From Dehalococcoidia bacterium (GTDB lineage Bacteria > Chloroflexota > Dehalococcoidia > Dehalococcoidales > E44-bin46): a stretch of DNA of 6,685 nt. The stretch lies in NCBI GenBank assembly GCA_020343755.1, contig CP070810.1:385641-392325 (forward strand). Direction: 5' to 3'. Under the pieces are notes generated by a model. It was not told the DNA's origin, searched no databases, and saw nothing but the letters and a program-made list of their open reading frames with translations. How positions within the stretch are numbered: the stretch's first letter is position 1; every line of letters starts with the position of its first letter. This document shows positions 1-5,423 of the stretch, piece by piece. Made by a program: the position numbers and the translations under genes.

Positions 1-710
1 GCGGTGGATGGTTCCGGTGGGGCTATTTCCTCTAAACCTATTTCGTAAGCTGCCAGCTTCTTATTGATAAATTCTTTAGGCACCCAGCCTAGGGGATTAT
101 TCTTGCCGGTAGCCTCAGCCCAGACCCAGCCCGGCTCATCCGCTAGCTCAAAATCTGCGGTCGCCTTTTTATATTCGGGTAGATAGACCAAGGCGGCGGT
201 ATGGCCTGAGCCAACAGCTATAGCCGAGCGGTATCCAGCTCCTTTATACATAACCGCCAATAATACGGCGCTATCTTCACAATCACCATAACCAACCCCA
301 TCTTGGTCAATAGTTGTTGCCAGCTCGTCGGCATTTTGGGCAAACTCTTCATAGTTAAACTGGTCAATATCAGAGTCATACCTTACCCTATCCCGGACAA
401 AGTGAAATACTGCTTCCGCCCTCTTTATTTTGTCCGGGTATTCGGCGGCAATTTGCTCACCTAAGCTGTAGGCGAGAGCAGCTTCCTTGCCCAGGCTCTC
501 AAAGGCTATAACCGGGCGGAAGGTGGTCTCAGTTATTTGATAAAAGCCATTTTCGCCAGAAGCATCGGTTCTACATATCTCCCAGTCATCAAAAACTTCA
601 CCATCTATCTCGTGGAAATCGGCTGATGGCGTTGCCGAGGCATAACCGGTAGCGGCTAATCCAGCTATTAATACCGATATTAAGCCGAGTATAATTTTAG
701 TCTTGGTCAT
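1..710 (-). CDS. Exported transglutaminase-like cysteine hydrolase, C-terminus cut by window edge
   Basis: Reading leftward from ATG at 710, an open frame of 236 codons runs off the left edge without a stop. Residues 1-26 form a signal peptide: lysines at 3 and 5, a hydrophobic stretch from about 6 to 24, and an Ala-Ser-Ala cleavage site at 24-26, so the product should act outside the cytoplasmic membrane. The transglutaminase-like fold is suggested by GDCEDSAVLLAVM with candidate nucleophile Cys144, GSGHTAALVY with His170, and WVWAEATG with Glu199 where the family usually has Asp. Such domains in bacteria are mostly proteases or amidases rather than cross-linking enzymes. A Pro/Glu-rich linker begins near residue 228, so a further region may follow outside the window. 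The start lies 4 bases after the stop of the upstream membrane-protein gene with only a weak GAG as ribosome binding site, suggesting translational coupling. The substrate is unknown. Confidence 0.82.
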   Translation of the reverse strand, partial: MTKTKIILGLISVLIAGLAATGYASATPSADFHEIDGEVFDDWEICRTDASGENGFYQITETTFRPVIAFESLGKEAALAYSLGEQIAAEYPDKIKRAEAVFHFVRDRVRYDSDIDQFNYEEFAQNADELATTIDQDGVGYGDCEDSAVLLAVMYKGAGYRSAIAVGSGHTAALVYLPEYKKATADFELADEPGWVWAEATGKNNPLGWVPKEFINKKLAAYEIGLEEIAPPEPST

Positions 711-714
711 TTTC

Positions 715-1200
715 TCAAAATGGTGTGGTTACTGCGGCATGGAGTATTAAGCCAAAGAAAACAAGGTAGCCAAAGACGTAGATACCTACTCCTACCGGAC
801 TCTTGTTAACGTTAATAAATGGTATCTTGGGGGTTAGTTTGTCAACAATGCGGAGCAGTGCTATGCCAAGGAGCAGACTTATGGCAAAGCTTATGGCGGC
901 TAATCCCCAGGTTCTAAAGTCCAGGATATATCCAGCTATTGAGCCACCGACCGCAGTTGGTGAAGTGGCAGCTCCATGAATGACAAGGCCAACCAGGATG
1001 AAAAAACCGGCAATGAATAGCCCGGTGGCGATGGGGTGTTCTCCTATACGCTGGCGCTCATGAATGTGGGGGGTAAGGGCATCCAGGGCTCTAACCCCAA
1101 GCCAGGCAAGTAGAGTGCAGATGAAGACCAGTATTACAATTCTGGCAATCCATATGAGGACCGTTAGCCAGAAAGGAAGGGCTAAACCTAACTCCTGCAT
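715..1200 (-). CDS. DUF350-like four-helix membrane protein with internal duplication
   Basis: This 161-residue protein has four predicted membrane segments, at about 10-34, 57-76, 97-117 and 136-156. It is built from two repeats. Residues 37-81 (ALDALTPHIHERQ... to ATSP) and 118-160 (IVDKLTPKIPF... to VTTP) share the pattern LTP, a polar stretch, a Gly-rich helix, then GLVIHGAA or GLILHAAV. The architecture and the TPH and small-residue helix motifs resemble the DUF350 (YjfL-like) family, whose function I do not know; the match is from recall. A ribosome binding site GGAAGG lies 6 bases before the ATG. The gene starts 15 bases after the nitroreductase stop and ends 4 bases before the exported transglutaminase-like gene, so the three are probably cotranscribed. 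It could be a small channel-like or scaffold protein for its exported neighbour, but that is inference. Confidence 0.78.
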   Translation of the reverse strand: MQELGLALPFWLTVLIWIARIVILVFICTLLAWLGVRALDALTPHIHERQRIGEHPIATGLFIAGFFILVGLVIHGAATSPTAVGGSIAGYILDFRTWGLAAISFAISLLLGIALLRIVDKLTPKIPFINVNKSPVGVGIYVFGYLVFFGLILHAAVTTPF

Positions 1201-1215
1201 AAAATACCTTCCATT

Positions 1216-1776
1216 TTAAGACTTGAATTTATCGTAAAAAACAATCTCAGAAAGTTCTTTTCTTGGCCGTGACTTAGGTTCTTGGTTAGGGTAACCAAGG
1301 GGAGTCATTGCCACCACACAAAAACCTGGTGGCACTTCTAGGATACTGGCTACCTTTTTGGCGTCAAAAAGGCCGATGTACACCGTGCCTAATCCTAGAG
1401 AATGGGCAGCCAATACCAGGTTCTGCATCGCCAATGCCACATCAAACATATACCACCAGTCGTCCTTATCTGTGCTTAATTCGCCTCCGATATAGCCTGA
1501 CTTTTCCAGTTCAGAACAGGCTACGATTACTACTGGTGCATTCCTAACAGCATTAGTAGCTGGATTGGGCTTACCCAATTCTGTGCCCAATGTTTGAGCA
1601 AGTTCAGCCCTTATGTTGCTATCACGCACCACGATAAATCGCCAGCACTGGGTATTGTCCCACGATGGTGCCCAACGGGCGGCTTCCAAAACAAGCTCTA
1701 TGGTTTTGTCATCTACCGGAGTAGCCTTATACTTACGAATGCTCCTTCTGGTTTTAATTGCTTCTAGAACTTCCAT
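1216..1776 (-). CDS. Nitroreductase family FMN-dependent oxidoreductase
   Basis: This 186-residue protein has the normal length and motif order of a compact nitroreductase, a homodimeric FMN flavoprotein using NAD(P)H to reduce nitro, quinone, enone or related substrates. The N-terminal TRRSIRKY (residues 9-16) supplies the Arg/Ser contacts to FMN phosphate. APSWDNTQCW (36-45) is the second FMN motif, here with Cys44 where many relatives have Pro. WWYMFDVALAMQN (107-119) is the core helix, GLGT (128-131) is the glycine turn, and PLGYP followed by RPRKEL (159-175) is the usual C-terminal end. The start ATG at 1776 is preceded by AGGAG with a 4-5 base gap. It is the first gene of a probable three-gene transcript with the membrane and transglutaminase-like genes. 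A candidate promoter lies about 35 bases upstream. The physiological substrate cannot be read from the sequence. Confidence 0.93.
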   Translation of the reverse strand: MEVLEAIKTRRSIRKYKATPVDDKTIELVLEAARWAPSWDNTQCWRFIVVRDSNIRAELAQTLGTELGKPNPATNAVRNAPVVIVACSELEKSGYIGGELSTDKDDWWYMFDVALAMQNLVLAAHSLGLGTVYIGLFDAKKVASILEVPPGFCVVAMTPLGYPNQEPKSRPRKELSEIVFYDKFKS

Positions 1777-1811
1777 TTCGCTCCTCTTGAGTTTTTCCCT
1801 TTAATCAACCC

Positions 1812-1841
1812 AGTATATTCCTTGTCCCTTGACCAGGGCAA
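1812..1841 (-). promoter_or_regulatory. Candidate promoter for the nitroreductase cluster
   Basis: Reading leftward, TTGCCC (1836-1841) and TATACT (1812-1817) are separated by 18 bases and match 4 of 6 and 5 of 6 positions of the sigma-70 consensus. They sit in the 76-base gap between the pcm stop and the nitroreductase start, in the right orientation. The -35 element falls within an inverted repeat. No experimental support. Confidence 0.4.
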
Positions 1842-1843
1842 GG
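1820..1843. repeat. Intergenic hairpin between pcm and nitroreductase
   Basis: CCTTG-T-CCC (1820-1828) pairs with GGGCAAGG (1836-1843) around a 7-base loop, giving eight base pairs with one bulged T at 1825. It lies just after the pcm stop. On the leftward transcript no U-run follows, so it is not a standard intrinsic terminator for pcm. On the + strand it is followed by a T-rich stretch, but no rightward gene precedes it. It may attenuate pcm transcription or act as an operator for the nitroreductase promoter whose -35 box it overlaps. Confidence 0.45.
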
Positions 1844-1852
1844 CTTTAGTTT

Positions 1853-2500
1853 TTATTCCTCCTCCCAGGCATCCTTTCCGATGAGGGAGACAAAGCGGCA
1901 GCCACCCAGATTCTCGACTATATTCTTCTTTCTATGCTTGGTGATTTTATACAGCTCTTGCACGTAGCGAGAGCCTACCGGAATCACCATCCGTCCACCA
2001 ATGGCTAGTTGAGCCAGAAGGTCGGCAGGAACTCTGGGGGCACCTGCGGTAACAATTATAGCGTTATAAGGTGATCCCTTTAGCCAGCCCAAGGTCTCCT
2101 CAGCCAGGTGGACCTCAATATTGGTATAACCCAGGCTATCCAATGCCCTCTTAGCCGACTCAGCCAGAGGTGGCACGCGCTCGGTGGTAATCACAAACCG
2201 GGCTAATTCAGCTAGAATGGCTGCCTGATATCCACTGCCTGTCCCTACCTCCAGCACCTTTTCATTGCCGGTAAGTTCTAGAGCCTCGGTCATAATGGCG
2301 ATAATAAGTGGCTGTGAGATTGTCTGGTCATAGCCAATAGGCAGTGGTCTATCTTCATAGGCTAGGTGTTGCTCTTCTGGGAGCACGAAACGTTCTCGGG
2401 GAATGCGAGCCATAGCGGCTAATACCCGCTCATCCCTGATTTCAGTCATAAGGTGGCTAATTAACTCAGCTCGCATTGCTGCAAAGTCCATGGTGAGCAC
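1853..2500 (-). CDS. pcm: Protein-L-isoaspartate O-methyltransferase
   Basis: The enzyme transfers a methyl group from S-adenosylmethionine to the alpha-carboxyl of L-isoaspartyl residues in damaged cytoplasmic proteins, starting their repair. The 215-residue length is typical. Recognisable blocks include IPRERFV (33-39), AYEDRPLPIGYDQTISQP (47-64) lining the substrate pocket, the SAM-binding motif I VLEVGTGSGYQAA (82-94), the acidic residue Glu107 in ITTERV, IIVTAGAPRVPADLL (148-162) and GGRMVIPVG (168-176). The usual GDG after the fourth strand is replaced by AEE at 133-135, an uncommon change near the adenine site. The longest frame starts at GTG 2500, only 3 bases after AGGAG; ATG at 2491 is the alternative, 12 bases after it. 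Neither spacing is ideal, so the start is uncertain by three codons. It lies 17 bases after the small membrane-protein gene, probably in one operon with xerC. Confidence 0.93.
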   Translation of the reverse strand: MLTMDFAAMRAELISHLMTEIRDERVLAAMARIPRERFVLPEEQHLAYEDRPLPIGYDQTISQPLIIAIMTEALELTGNEKVLEVGTGSGYQAAILAELARFVITTERVPPLAESAKRALDSLGYTNIEVHLAEETLGWLKGSPYNAIIVTAGAPRVPADLLAQLAIGGRMVIPVGSRYVQELYKITKHRKKNIVENLGGCRFVSLIGKDAWEEE

Positions 2501-2517
2501 TTACTCCTAGGACAAGA

Positions 2518-2793
2518 TTAGGATAAAACAAAAGCTAGCACTACCAGAGTAACCAGCATTATCCCGGCTAGAATACCAATTCTTCGCAGCTCATTAGATA
2601 TTTGAGGGTAGCGAGCTACCGTCGGGGTTGGTTCCTTTGCCGGGGGAGGAGTCACCTTGGAGGGGGCAGCCGGCTCATAGGTTTGAGCCACTGCTGGCTG
2701 TTGACTAGCCATTAAGGTAGAGATTTGCTTTCTTTTTCTTTTTTTAGTTTGCAGTGAGTGCTTTCTCCGGCTGCGCCGTGATTTACTGCCCAT
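2518..2793 (-). CDS. Small basic, proline-rich, C-terminally anchored membrane protein of unknown function
   Basis: I do not recognise this 91-residue protein as a named family. It has three clear zones. Residues 1-24 contain twelve Lys/Arg, in blocks SRRSRRKH and KKRKRK. Residues 33-60 are rich in Pro, Ala and Thr (for example TPPPAKEPTPT). Residues 72-91 form one hydrophobic helix ending at the C-terminus. There is no signal peptide, so the likely topology is tail-anchored with the basic segment in the cytoplasm, where it could contact nucleic acid or acidic lipids; that is inference. Coding status is well supported: GGAGG sits 6 bases before the ATG, and the gene fits between its neighbours with gaps of 13 and 17 bases, in an apparent operon with the recombinase and pcm. 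Confidence 0.8.
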   Translation of the reverse strand: MGSKSRRSRRKHSLQTKKRKRKQISTLMASQQPAVAQTYEPAAPSKVTPPPAKEPTPTVARYPQISNELRRIGILAGIMLVTLVVLAFVLS

Positions 2794-2806
2794 TTAGAGC
2801 CTCCAA

Positions 2807-3715
2807 TTACTTAGCCCTGGGGTGGGATTTCTCATAGTTGCGTCGAATGTGCTCGGTGGTAAGGTGGGTGTAAACTTGCGTAGTGGAGATGTTGGCGTGA
2901 CCCAATAATTCCTGAACCGCCCTCAGGTCAGCGCCACCACTGAGCATATGAGTGGCAAAGCTATGTCTCAGGGTATGCGGGGTAATCTCTTTATCCAGCT
3001 CGGCTGATTTAGCATAACCTTTTAATATTTGCCACAGTCCCTGCCTGGTCAGTCTCTCACCACGCCGATTAAGAAACAAAGCCAGCTCAGTATCACTATA
3101 GGTCAGGTGAGGGCGAGATTCTTGCAAGTATTCTTTTACAGATAAGATGGCTCGAGGAGCAACGGGGATAATTCGCTCTTTACGCCCTTTACCAAAGCAG
3201 CGCACCTCACCACCCTCTAAGTCGATATCACTTAAGTTCAAAGATACCAGTTCGCTCACCCTCATGCCACTGGCATATAATAACTCCAGTATTGCCTTAT
3301 CCCTTTTAGCTTCCGGAGCAGATAGCTTGGTTGGCTGTTCCAGCAAACGGCGAACCTGGCTAATTGAGATAGGTTTAGGCAGTGTCCTGCCTACTTTAGG
3401 CGAATCAACATTGTGTGAAGGGTTGTCTTTTATTTTGCCTTCAGCCACCATAAAGTCAAAGAATGACCTAGTAGCAGCTATTTTACGGGCTACTGTAGTG
3501 GCAGCGTAGTTTCTTTCCTTAAGATTAAGCAGGTAGCTTAGCATCCCTTGCCGATTAAAGCTAGCCCATGAGGCAGGGTAGCCAACCTTGGCAGCTTCTT
3601 CCTCAACAAAATCGGCTAACTGATAGAGGTCGTTGTGATAAGCAGCTACTGTGTTTTCAGAGAAACCTTTTTCTACGGTAAGATAGGTTAGAAAACTGTT
3701 AATGTCCTCTTTCAC
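2807..3715 (-). CDS. xerC: Tyrosine recombinase XerC/XerD family
   Basis: This site-specific recombinase of 302 residues has the usual Xer length. Residues 1-95 form the N-terminal SAM-like core-binding domain (FLTYLTVEKGFSENTVAAY at its start). Residues 112-302 form the catalytic domain, with Arg152 in ASGMRVSEL, Lys176 in GKGRKERIIP, His247 and Arg250 in HTLRHSFATHML, His273 in LLGHANISTTQ and nucleophile Tyr282 in VYTH. All catalytic residues are present. The QELLGHANISTTQ block and the HPRAK end look more like XerC than XerD, so resolution of chromosome dimers at dif is the expected role; no dif-like site was noticed here. The start is GTG at 3715, set by GGAGG seven bases upstream. The nearer ATG at 3720 is out of frame and stops after two codons. 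It heads a cluster with the small membrane protein and pcm. Confidence 0.93.
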   Translation of the reverse strand: MKEDINSFLTYLTVEKGFSENTVAAYHNDLYQLADFVEEEAAKVGYPASWASFNRQGMLSYLLNLKERNYAATTVARKIAATRSFFDFMVAEGKIKDNPSHNVDSPKVGRTLPKPISISQVRRLLEQPTKLSAPEAKRDKAILELLYASGMRVSELVSLNLSDIDLEGGEVRCFGKGRKERIIPVAPRAILSVKEYLQESRPHLTYSDTELALFLNRRGERLTRQGLWQILKGYAKSAELDKEITPHTLRHSFATHMLSGGADLRAVQELLGHANISTTQVYTHLTTEHIRRNYEKSHPRAK

Positions 3716-3720
3716 CGCAT

Positions 3721-3727
3721 CTCCTCC
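3721..3727 (-). promoter_or_regulatory. Ribosome binding site fixing the GTG start of xerC
   Basis: GGAGGAG on the leftward strand places its GGAGG core 7 bases before GTG 3715. The out-of-frame ATG at 3720 begins only 2 bases after the core and reads ATG CGG TGA, so it cannot make the recombinase. This supports the GTG start. Confidence 0.75.
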
Positions 3728-3739
3728 ACTTTTTTATAT

Positions 3740-3768
3740 ATTTTAACATAACTGGTAAACATAATAAA
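3740..3768 (-). promoter_or_regulatory. Candidate extended -10 promoter for the xerC cluster
   Basis: In the AT-rich 89-base gap between the VOC gene and xerC, the leftward strand has TAAAAT (3740-3745) immediately preceded by TGT, an extended -10 arrangement. A weak -35, TTTATT (3763-3768), lies 17 bases further upstream. The predicted start of transcription leaves a leader of about 20 bases carrying the xerC ribosome binding site. The -35 is poor, so this is a moderate call. No terminator for the VOC gene was found in the same gap. Confidence 0.4.
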
Positions 3769-3804
3769 CAGATACACGATGAATCTGGTGCATAACCATC
3801 TAAT

Positions 3805-4794
3805 TTATGGATACCGGGTGGTAATAGGTGGCATTGCCTTGGGTACCTGAAACGCTTCCAATATAATCTTCAACGGCTCACGTGTGTCGTAGTAGGCGAA
3901 GCCACCGTCAGAGAATCCCCCGCCCATCAAGGTGGGGAAGCCCTCCTTATTCATTGTCTGCGTAGTCTTGTTGATATCATCCACTATGAAGGCAAGGTGG
4001 TGGAGTCCTTCGCCATGCTCGGCTATGAAGTCACTGTAGACATTGTCTCCCGATATAGGTTGAGCCAGCTCTAGTTGTACCGGTCCTACCATGGTCAAGG
4101 CAAGCCAATAGGTAAAGTTACCGGCTTTGCCCCGATAAGTCCGGTCATAGAGTATCGGGGGTTTTACCTCATAAATCTCCCACGGGCCAATGCCCAGGAT
4201 ATTCCAATGGTTCTCAGCCACCTTGTGCACGTCATTAACCGCAATAGCTACCTGGTCTATATTTTTAACCTTAATTCTGGCTGGACTGGTTGCTTCTGAT
4301 TCTGGATAGCGAATAACTTTACCGACCTTATTCTCAGGTTCACGAGCCAGTTCCCAGATAGTATGGAGGGGTTTAATATCAACGTAACTGTAGGCACCGA
4401 TATCCCCAGAATGTCCACTCTGCATGTCAGGGAAACCTTGTTTAGCCAGTATTTCGGCAACCCGGTCCACATCTTCAACCGGTAATTGTAGGTGATGGAT
4501 TCCCTCTCCATGCTCCTCCAGAAAATCTCCATAGATGGACGGCCCATCAACCGGTTGGACTAACTCCAGCTGCATCGTTCCTACCTGAGTAAAGCCTATC
4601 CTTTCCCTAGCCAAGGTCGGTTTACCATAGTATTTGCGGTCACGGACTAAGGGGTACTCCCAGTCATAAATCTCCCACGGGCCAATGCCCAAGATATTCC
4701 AATAGTTCTCAGCCACCTTGCGCACGTCATGCACCGCGATAGCTACCTGAGTTATACGTTTAACCTTAACTCCGGCTGAACTTACCTGTGCCAT
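3805..4794 (-). CDS. Two-domain VOC (glyoxalase/methylmalonyl-CoA epimerase-fold) protein
   Basis: This 329-residue protein is a tandem duplication: domain 1 at about 11-149 and domain 2 at about 176-314, offset by exactly 165 residues. Each has an AIAV block, NILGIGPWEIY, an LEL-Q-P strand, a HGEG-HH motif and a C-terminal Glu. By analogy with methylmalonyl-CoA epimerase, the metal ligands would be Gln75, His101 and Glu148 in domain 1 and Gln240, His266 and Glu313 in domain 2. The first ligand, normally His, is Gln16 and Gln181. Metal binding is therefore plausible but unproven, and the reaction is unknown. The start is placed at ATG 4794 because AAGGAGG lies 9 bases upstream. An in-frame ATG at 4884 would add 30 residues but lies upstream of a strong promoter and has no ribosome binding site. 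The gene is probably transcribed alone, divergently from the metallopeptidase-like gene. Confidence 0.88.
   Translation of the reverse strand: MAQVSSAGVKVKRITQVAIAVHDVRKVAENYWNILGIGPWEIYDWEYPLVRDRKYYGKPTLARERIGFTQVGTMQLELVQPVDGPSIYGDFLEEHGEGIHHLQLPVEDVDRVAEILAKQGFPDMQSGHSGDIGAYSYVDIKPLHTIWELAREPENKVGKVIRYPESEATSPARIKVKNIDQVAIAVNDVHKVAENHWNILGIGPWEIYEVKPPILYDRTYRGKAGNFTYWLALTMVGPVQLELAQPISGDNVYSDFIAEHGEGLHHLAFIVDDINKTTQTMNKEGFPTLMGGGFSDGGFAYYDTREPLKIILEAFQVPKAMPPITTRYP
4171..4283. repeat. Copy 2 of a near-identical DNA segment in the VOC gene
   Basis: This segment encodes the start of VOC domain 2 and aligns without gaps to 4666-4778, with 13 mismatches in 113 bases by eye. The core 4171-4254 has only 6 mismatches in 84. 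The offset of 495 bases keeps both copies in frame. The rest of the two domains is much more diverged. Confidence 0.85.
4666..4778. repeat. Copy 1 of the near-identical DNA segment in the VOC gene
   Basis: Partner of 4171-4283. It encodes the first strand, helix and GIGPWEIY loop of VOC domain 1. The identity extends to third codon positions, which is more than protein constraint alone would need. Confidence 0.85.
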
Positions 4795-4803
4795 GTTTCG
4801 TAT

Positions 4804-4810
4804 CCTCCTT
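4804..4810 (-). promoter_or_regulatory. Ribosome binding site deciding the VOC gene start
   Basis: AAGGAGG on the leftward strand is a near-perfect match to the anti-Shine-Dalgarno sequence, 9 bases before ATG 4794. It selects this start over the longer in-frame ATG at 4884. Confidence 0.85.
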
Positions 4811-4835
4811 TTTGGTTCAGCATAGTGATACAACA

Positions 4836-4863
4836 ATTTTAATGGCTGAGCCATCTTTGTCAA
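4836..4863 (-). promoter_or_regulatory. Leftward sigma-70-type promoter of the VOC gene
   Basis: TTGACA (4858-4863, perfect -35) and TAAAAT (4836-4841, five of six for -10) are separated by 16 bases. Transcription would start near 4829, leaving a leader of about 35 bases that includes the AAGGAGG site. A perfect palindrome fills most of the spacer, so regulation by a repressor or activator is likely. Confidence 0.7.
4842..4854. repeat. Operator-like palindrome in the leftward promoter spacer
   Basis: ATGGCT-G-AGCCAT has two perfect 6-base arms around one central base, and directly abuts the -10 box. This is a common location for a dimeric repressor or a MerR-like regulator; the spacer length of 16 does not match the 19-20 typical of MerR promoters, so a repressor is the simpler guess. 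The cognate protein is not in the window. Confidence 0.55.
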
Positions 4864-4893
4864 GCTATACCTGTAATAAGCCATGAAAGACAG

Positions 4894-4908
4894 GGTGTCA
4901 TTGACACC
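4894..4908. repeat. Operator-like palindrome over the rightward -35 box
   Basis: GGTGTCA-T-TGACACC has two perfect 7-base arms around one central base. The -35 hexamer of the rightward promoter (4901-4906) lies inside it, so a bound dimer would block RNA polymerase. Its half-site does not resemble that of the palindrome at 4842-4854. Confidence 0.6.
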
Positions 4909-4929
4909 GACCTAAGCCAGTTTTACAAT
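4901..4929 (+). promoter_or_regulatory. Rightward sigma-70-type promoter of the metallopeptidase-deacetylase genes
   Basis: TTGACA (4901-4906, perfect) and TACAAT (4924-4929, five of six) are spaced by the optimal 17 bases. Transcription would start near 4936, only about 10 bases before the ATG at 4946, so the leader is very short. Confidence 0.72.
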
Positions 4930-4945
4930 TTAGGGTAGGAAGCTA

Positions 4946-5380
4946 ATGGAAAACGATAGTCACAATTTAGTTGAAACCGGCTTTTTTGCCTCGGCAGGAA
5001 GACCAAAAACGCTGAAGGCCATACAAAGGGTTATGGAGAAAATGACTGCCGATGAACTAAAATCCCTGAAAGACAAGGTGTCAATCATCCTCGCCCCGGC
5101 TCCTGGAATCGTTGGCCAGGTGTTTCTCTGCCAAGGGTCATCTGCCGCTACCGGCGAACAAGCCGAGAATCAACAACAGCTAGTTTTGGTCTACCTATCC
5201 CCCAGAATCGAACGCTTTAGTCAAATGCGGATTGAGTCAATTGTTGCCCACGAATTTGCCCACGCCCTGCTACACGCGCCTGATGCTCTTGAGGGGGGGT
5301 TCATTGAGCAGCAGGCTGACCAAAAAGTTCGGTCATGGGGGTTTAAAGTAGCCTATCCCGATAATTCTGTTTATTCGTGA
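4946..5380 (+). CDS. Small HEXXH zinc metallopeptidase-like protein
   Basis: This 144-residue protein has no signal peptide or membrane segment and should be cytoplasmic. Residues 98-110 (ESIVAHEFAHALLH region) hold the zinc-binding HEFAH at 102-106, with Glu103 as the likely catalytic base. Glu121 in IEQQADQKV, followed by a basic helix and WGF, is the probable third zinc ligand, giving a gluzincin-like pattern of HEXXH, about 15 residues, then ExxAD. The short core resembles ImmA/IrrE-like or minigluzincin metallopeptidases, but I cannot assign a family. The N-terminal 90 residues contain a helix (about 22-44) and two hydrophobic strands (VSIILAPAPG; QLVLVYLS). AGGA lies about 6 bases before the ATG. 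It is the first gene after the rightward promoter and lies 43 bases before the deacetylase-like gene. Substrate and activity are unknown. Confidence 0.8.
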   Translation: MENDSHNLVETGFFASAGRPKTLKAIQRVMEKMTADELKSLKDKVSIILAPAPGIVGQVFLCQGSSAATGEQAENQQQLVLVYLSPRIERFSQMRIESIVAHEFAHALLHAPDALEGGFIEQQADQKVRSWGFKVAYPDNSVYS

Positions 5381-5423
5381 TAACCAACTATCATACCGCT
5401 TAGCCGGGGGTAAAGGAGATAAA

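Noticed and set aside
1308..1804. Two rightward open frames opposite the nitroreductase gene
   Set aside because: Neither has a recognisable protein motif or good ribosome binding site, and both lie wholly or mostly on the antisense of a convincing gene.
3147..3509. 120-codon rightward open frame opposite xerC
   Set aside because: It is antisense to a recombinase with all catalytic residues in place, and its own translation shows no family features.
3775..3804. Possible hairpin terminator after the VOC gene
   Set aside because: Only four-base arms (GATG/CATC or TGGT/ACCA) can be paired and no U-run follows closely.
2807..3804. An integrase of a mobile element with attachment sites, suggested by the tyrosine recombinase
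   Set aside because: Length, motifs and the housekeeping neighbour pcm fit a chromosomal Xer protein; no flanking direct repeats, tRNA or phage-like genes were seen.
4075..4550. Open frames on both strands within the VOC gene
   Set aside because: They are out of frame with a protein that shows two clear VOC domains; they have no independent support.
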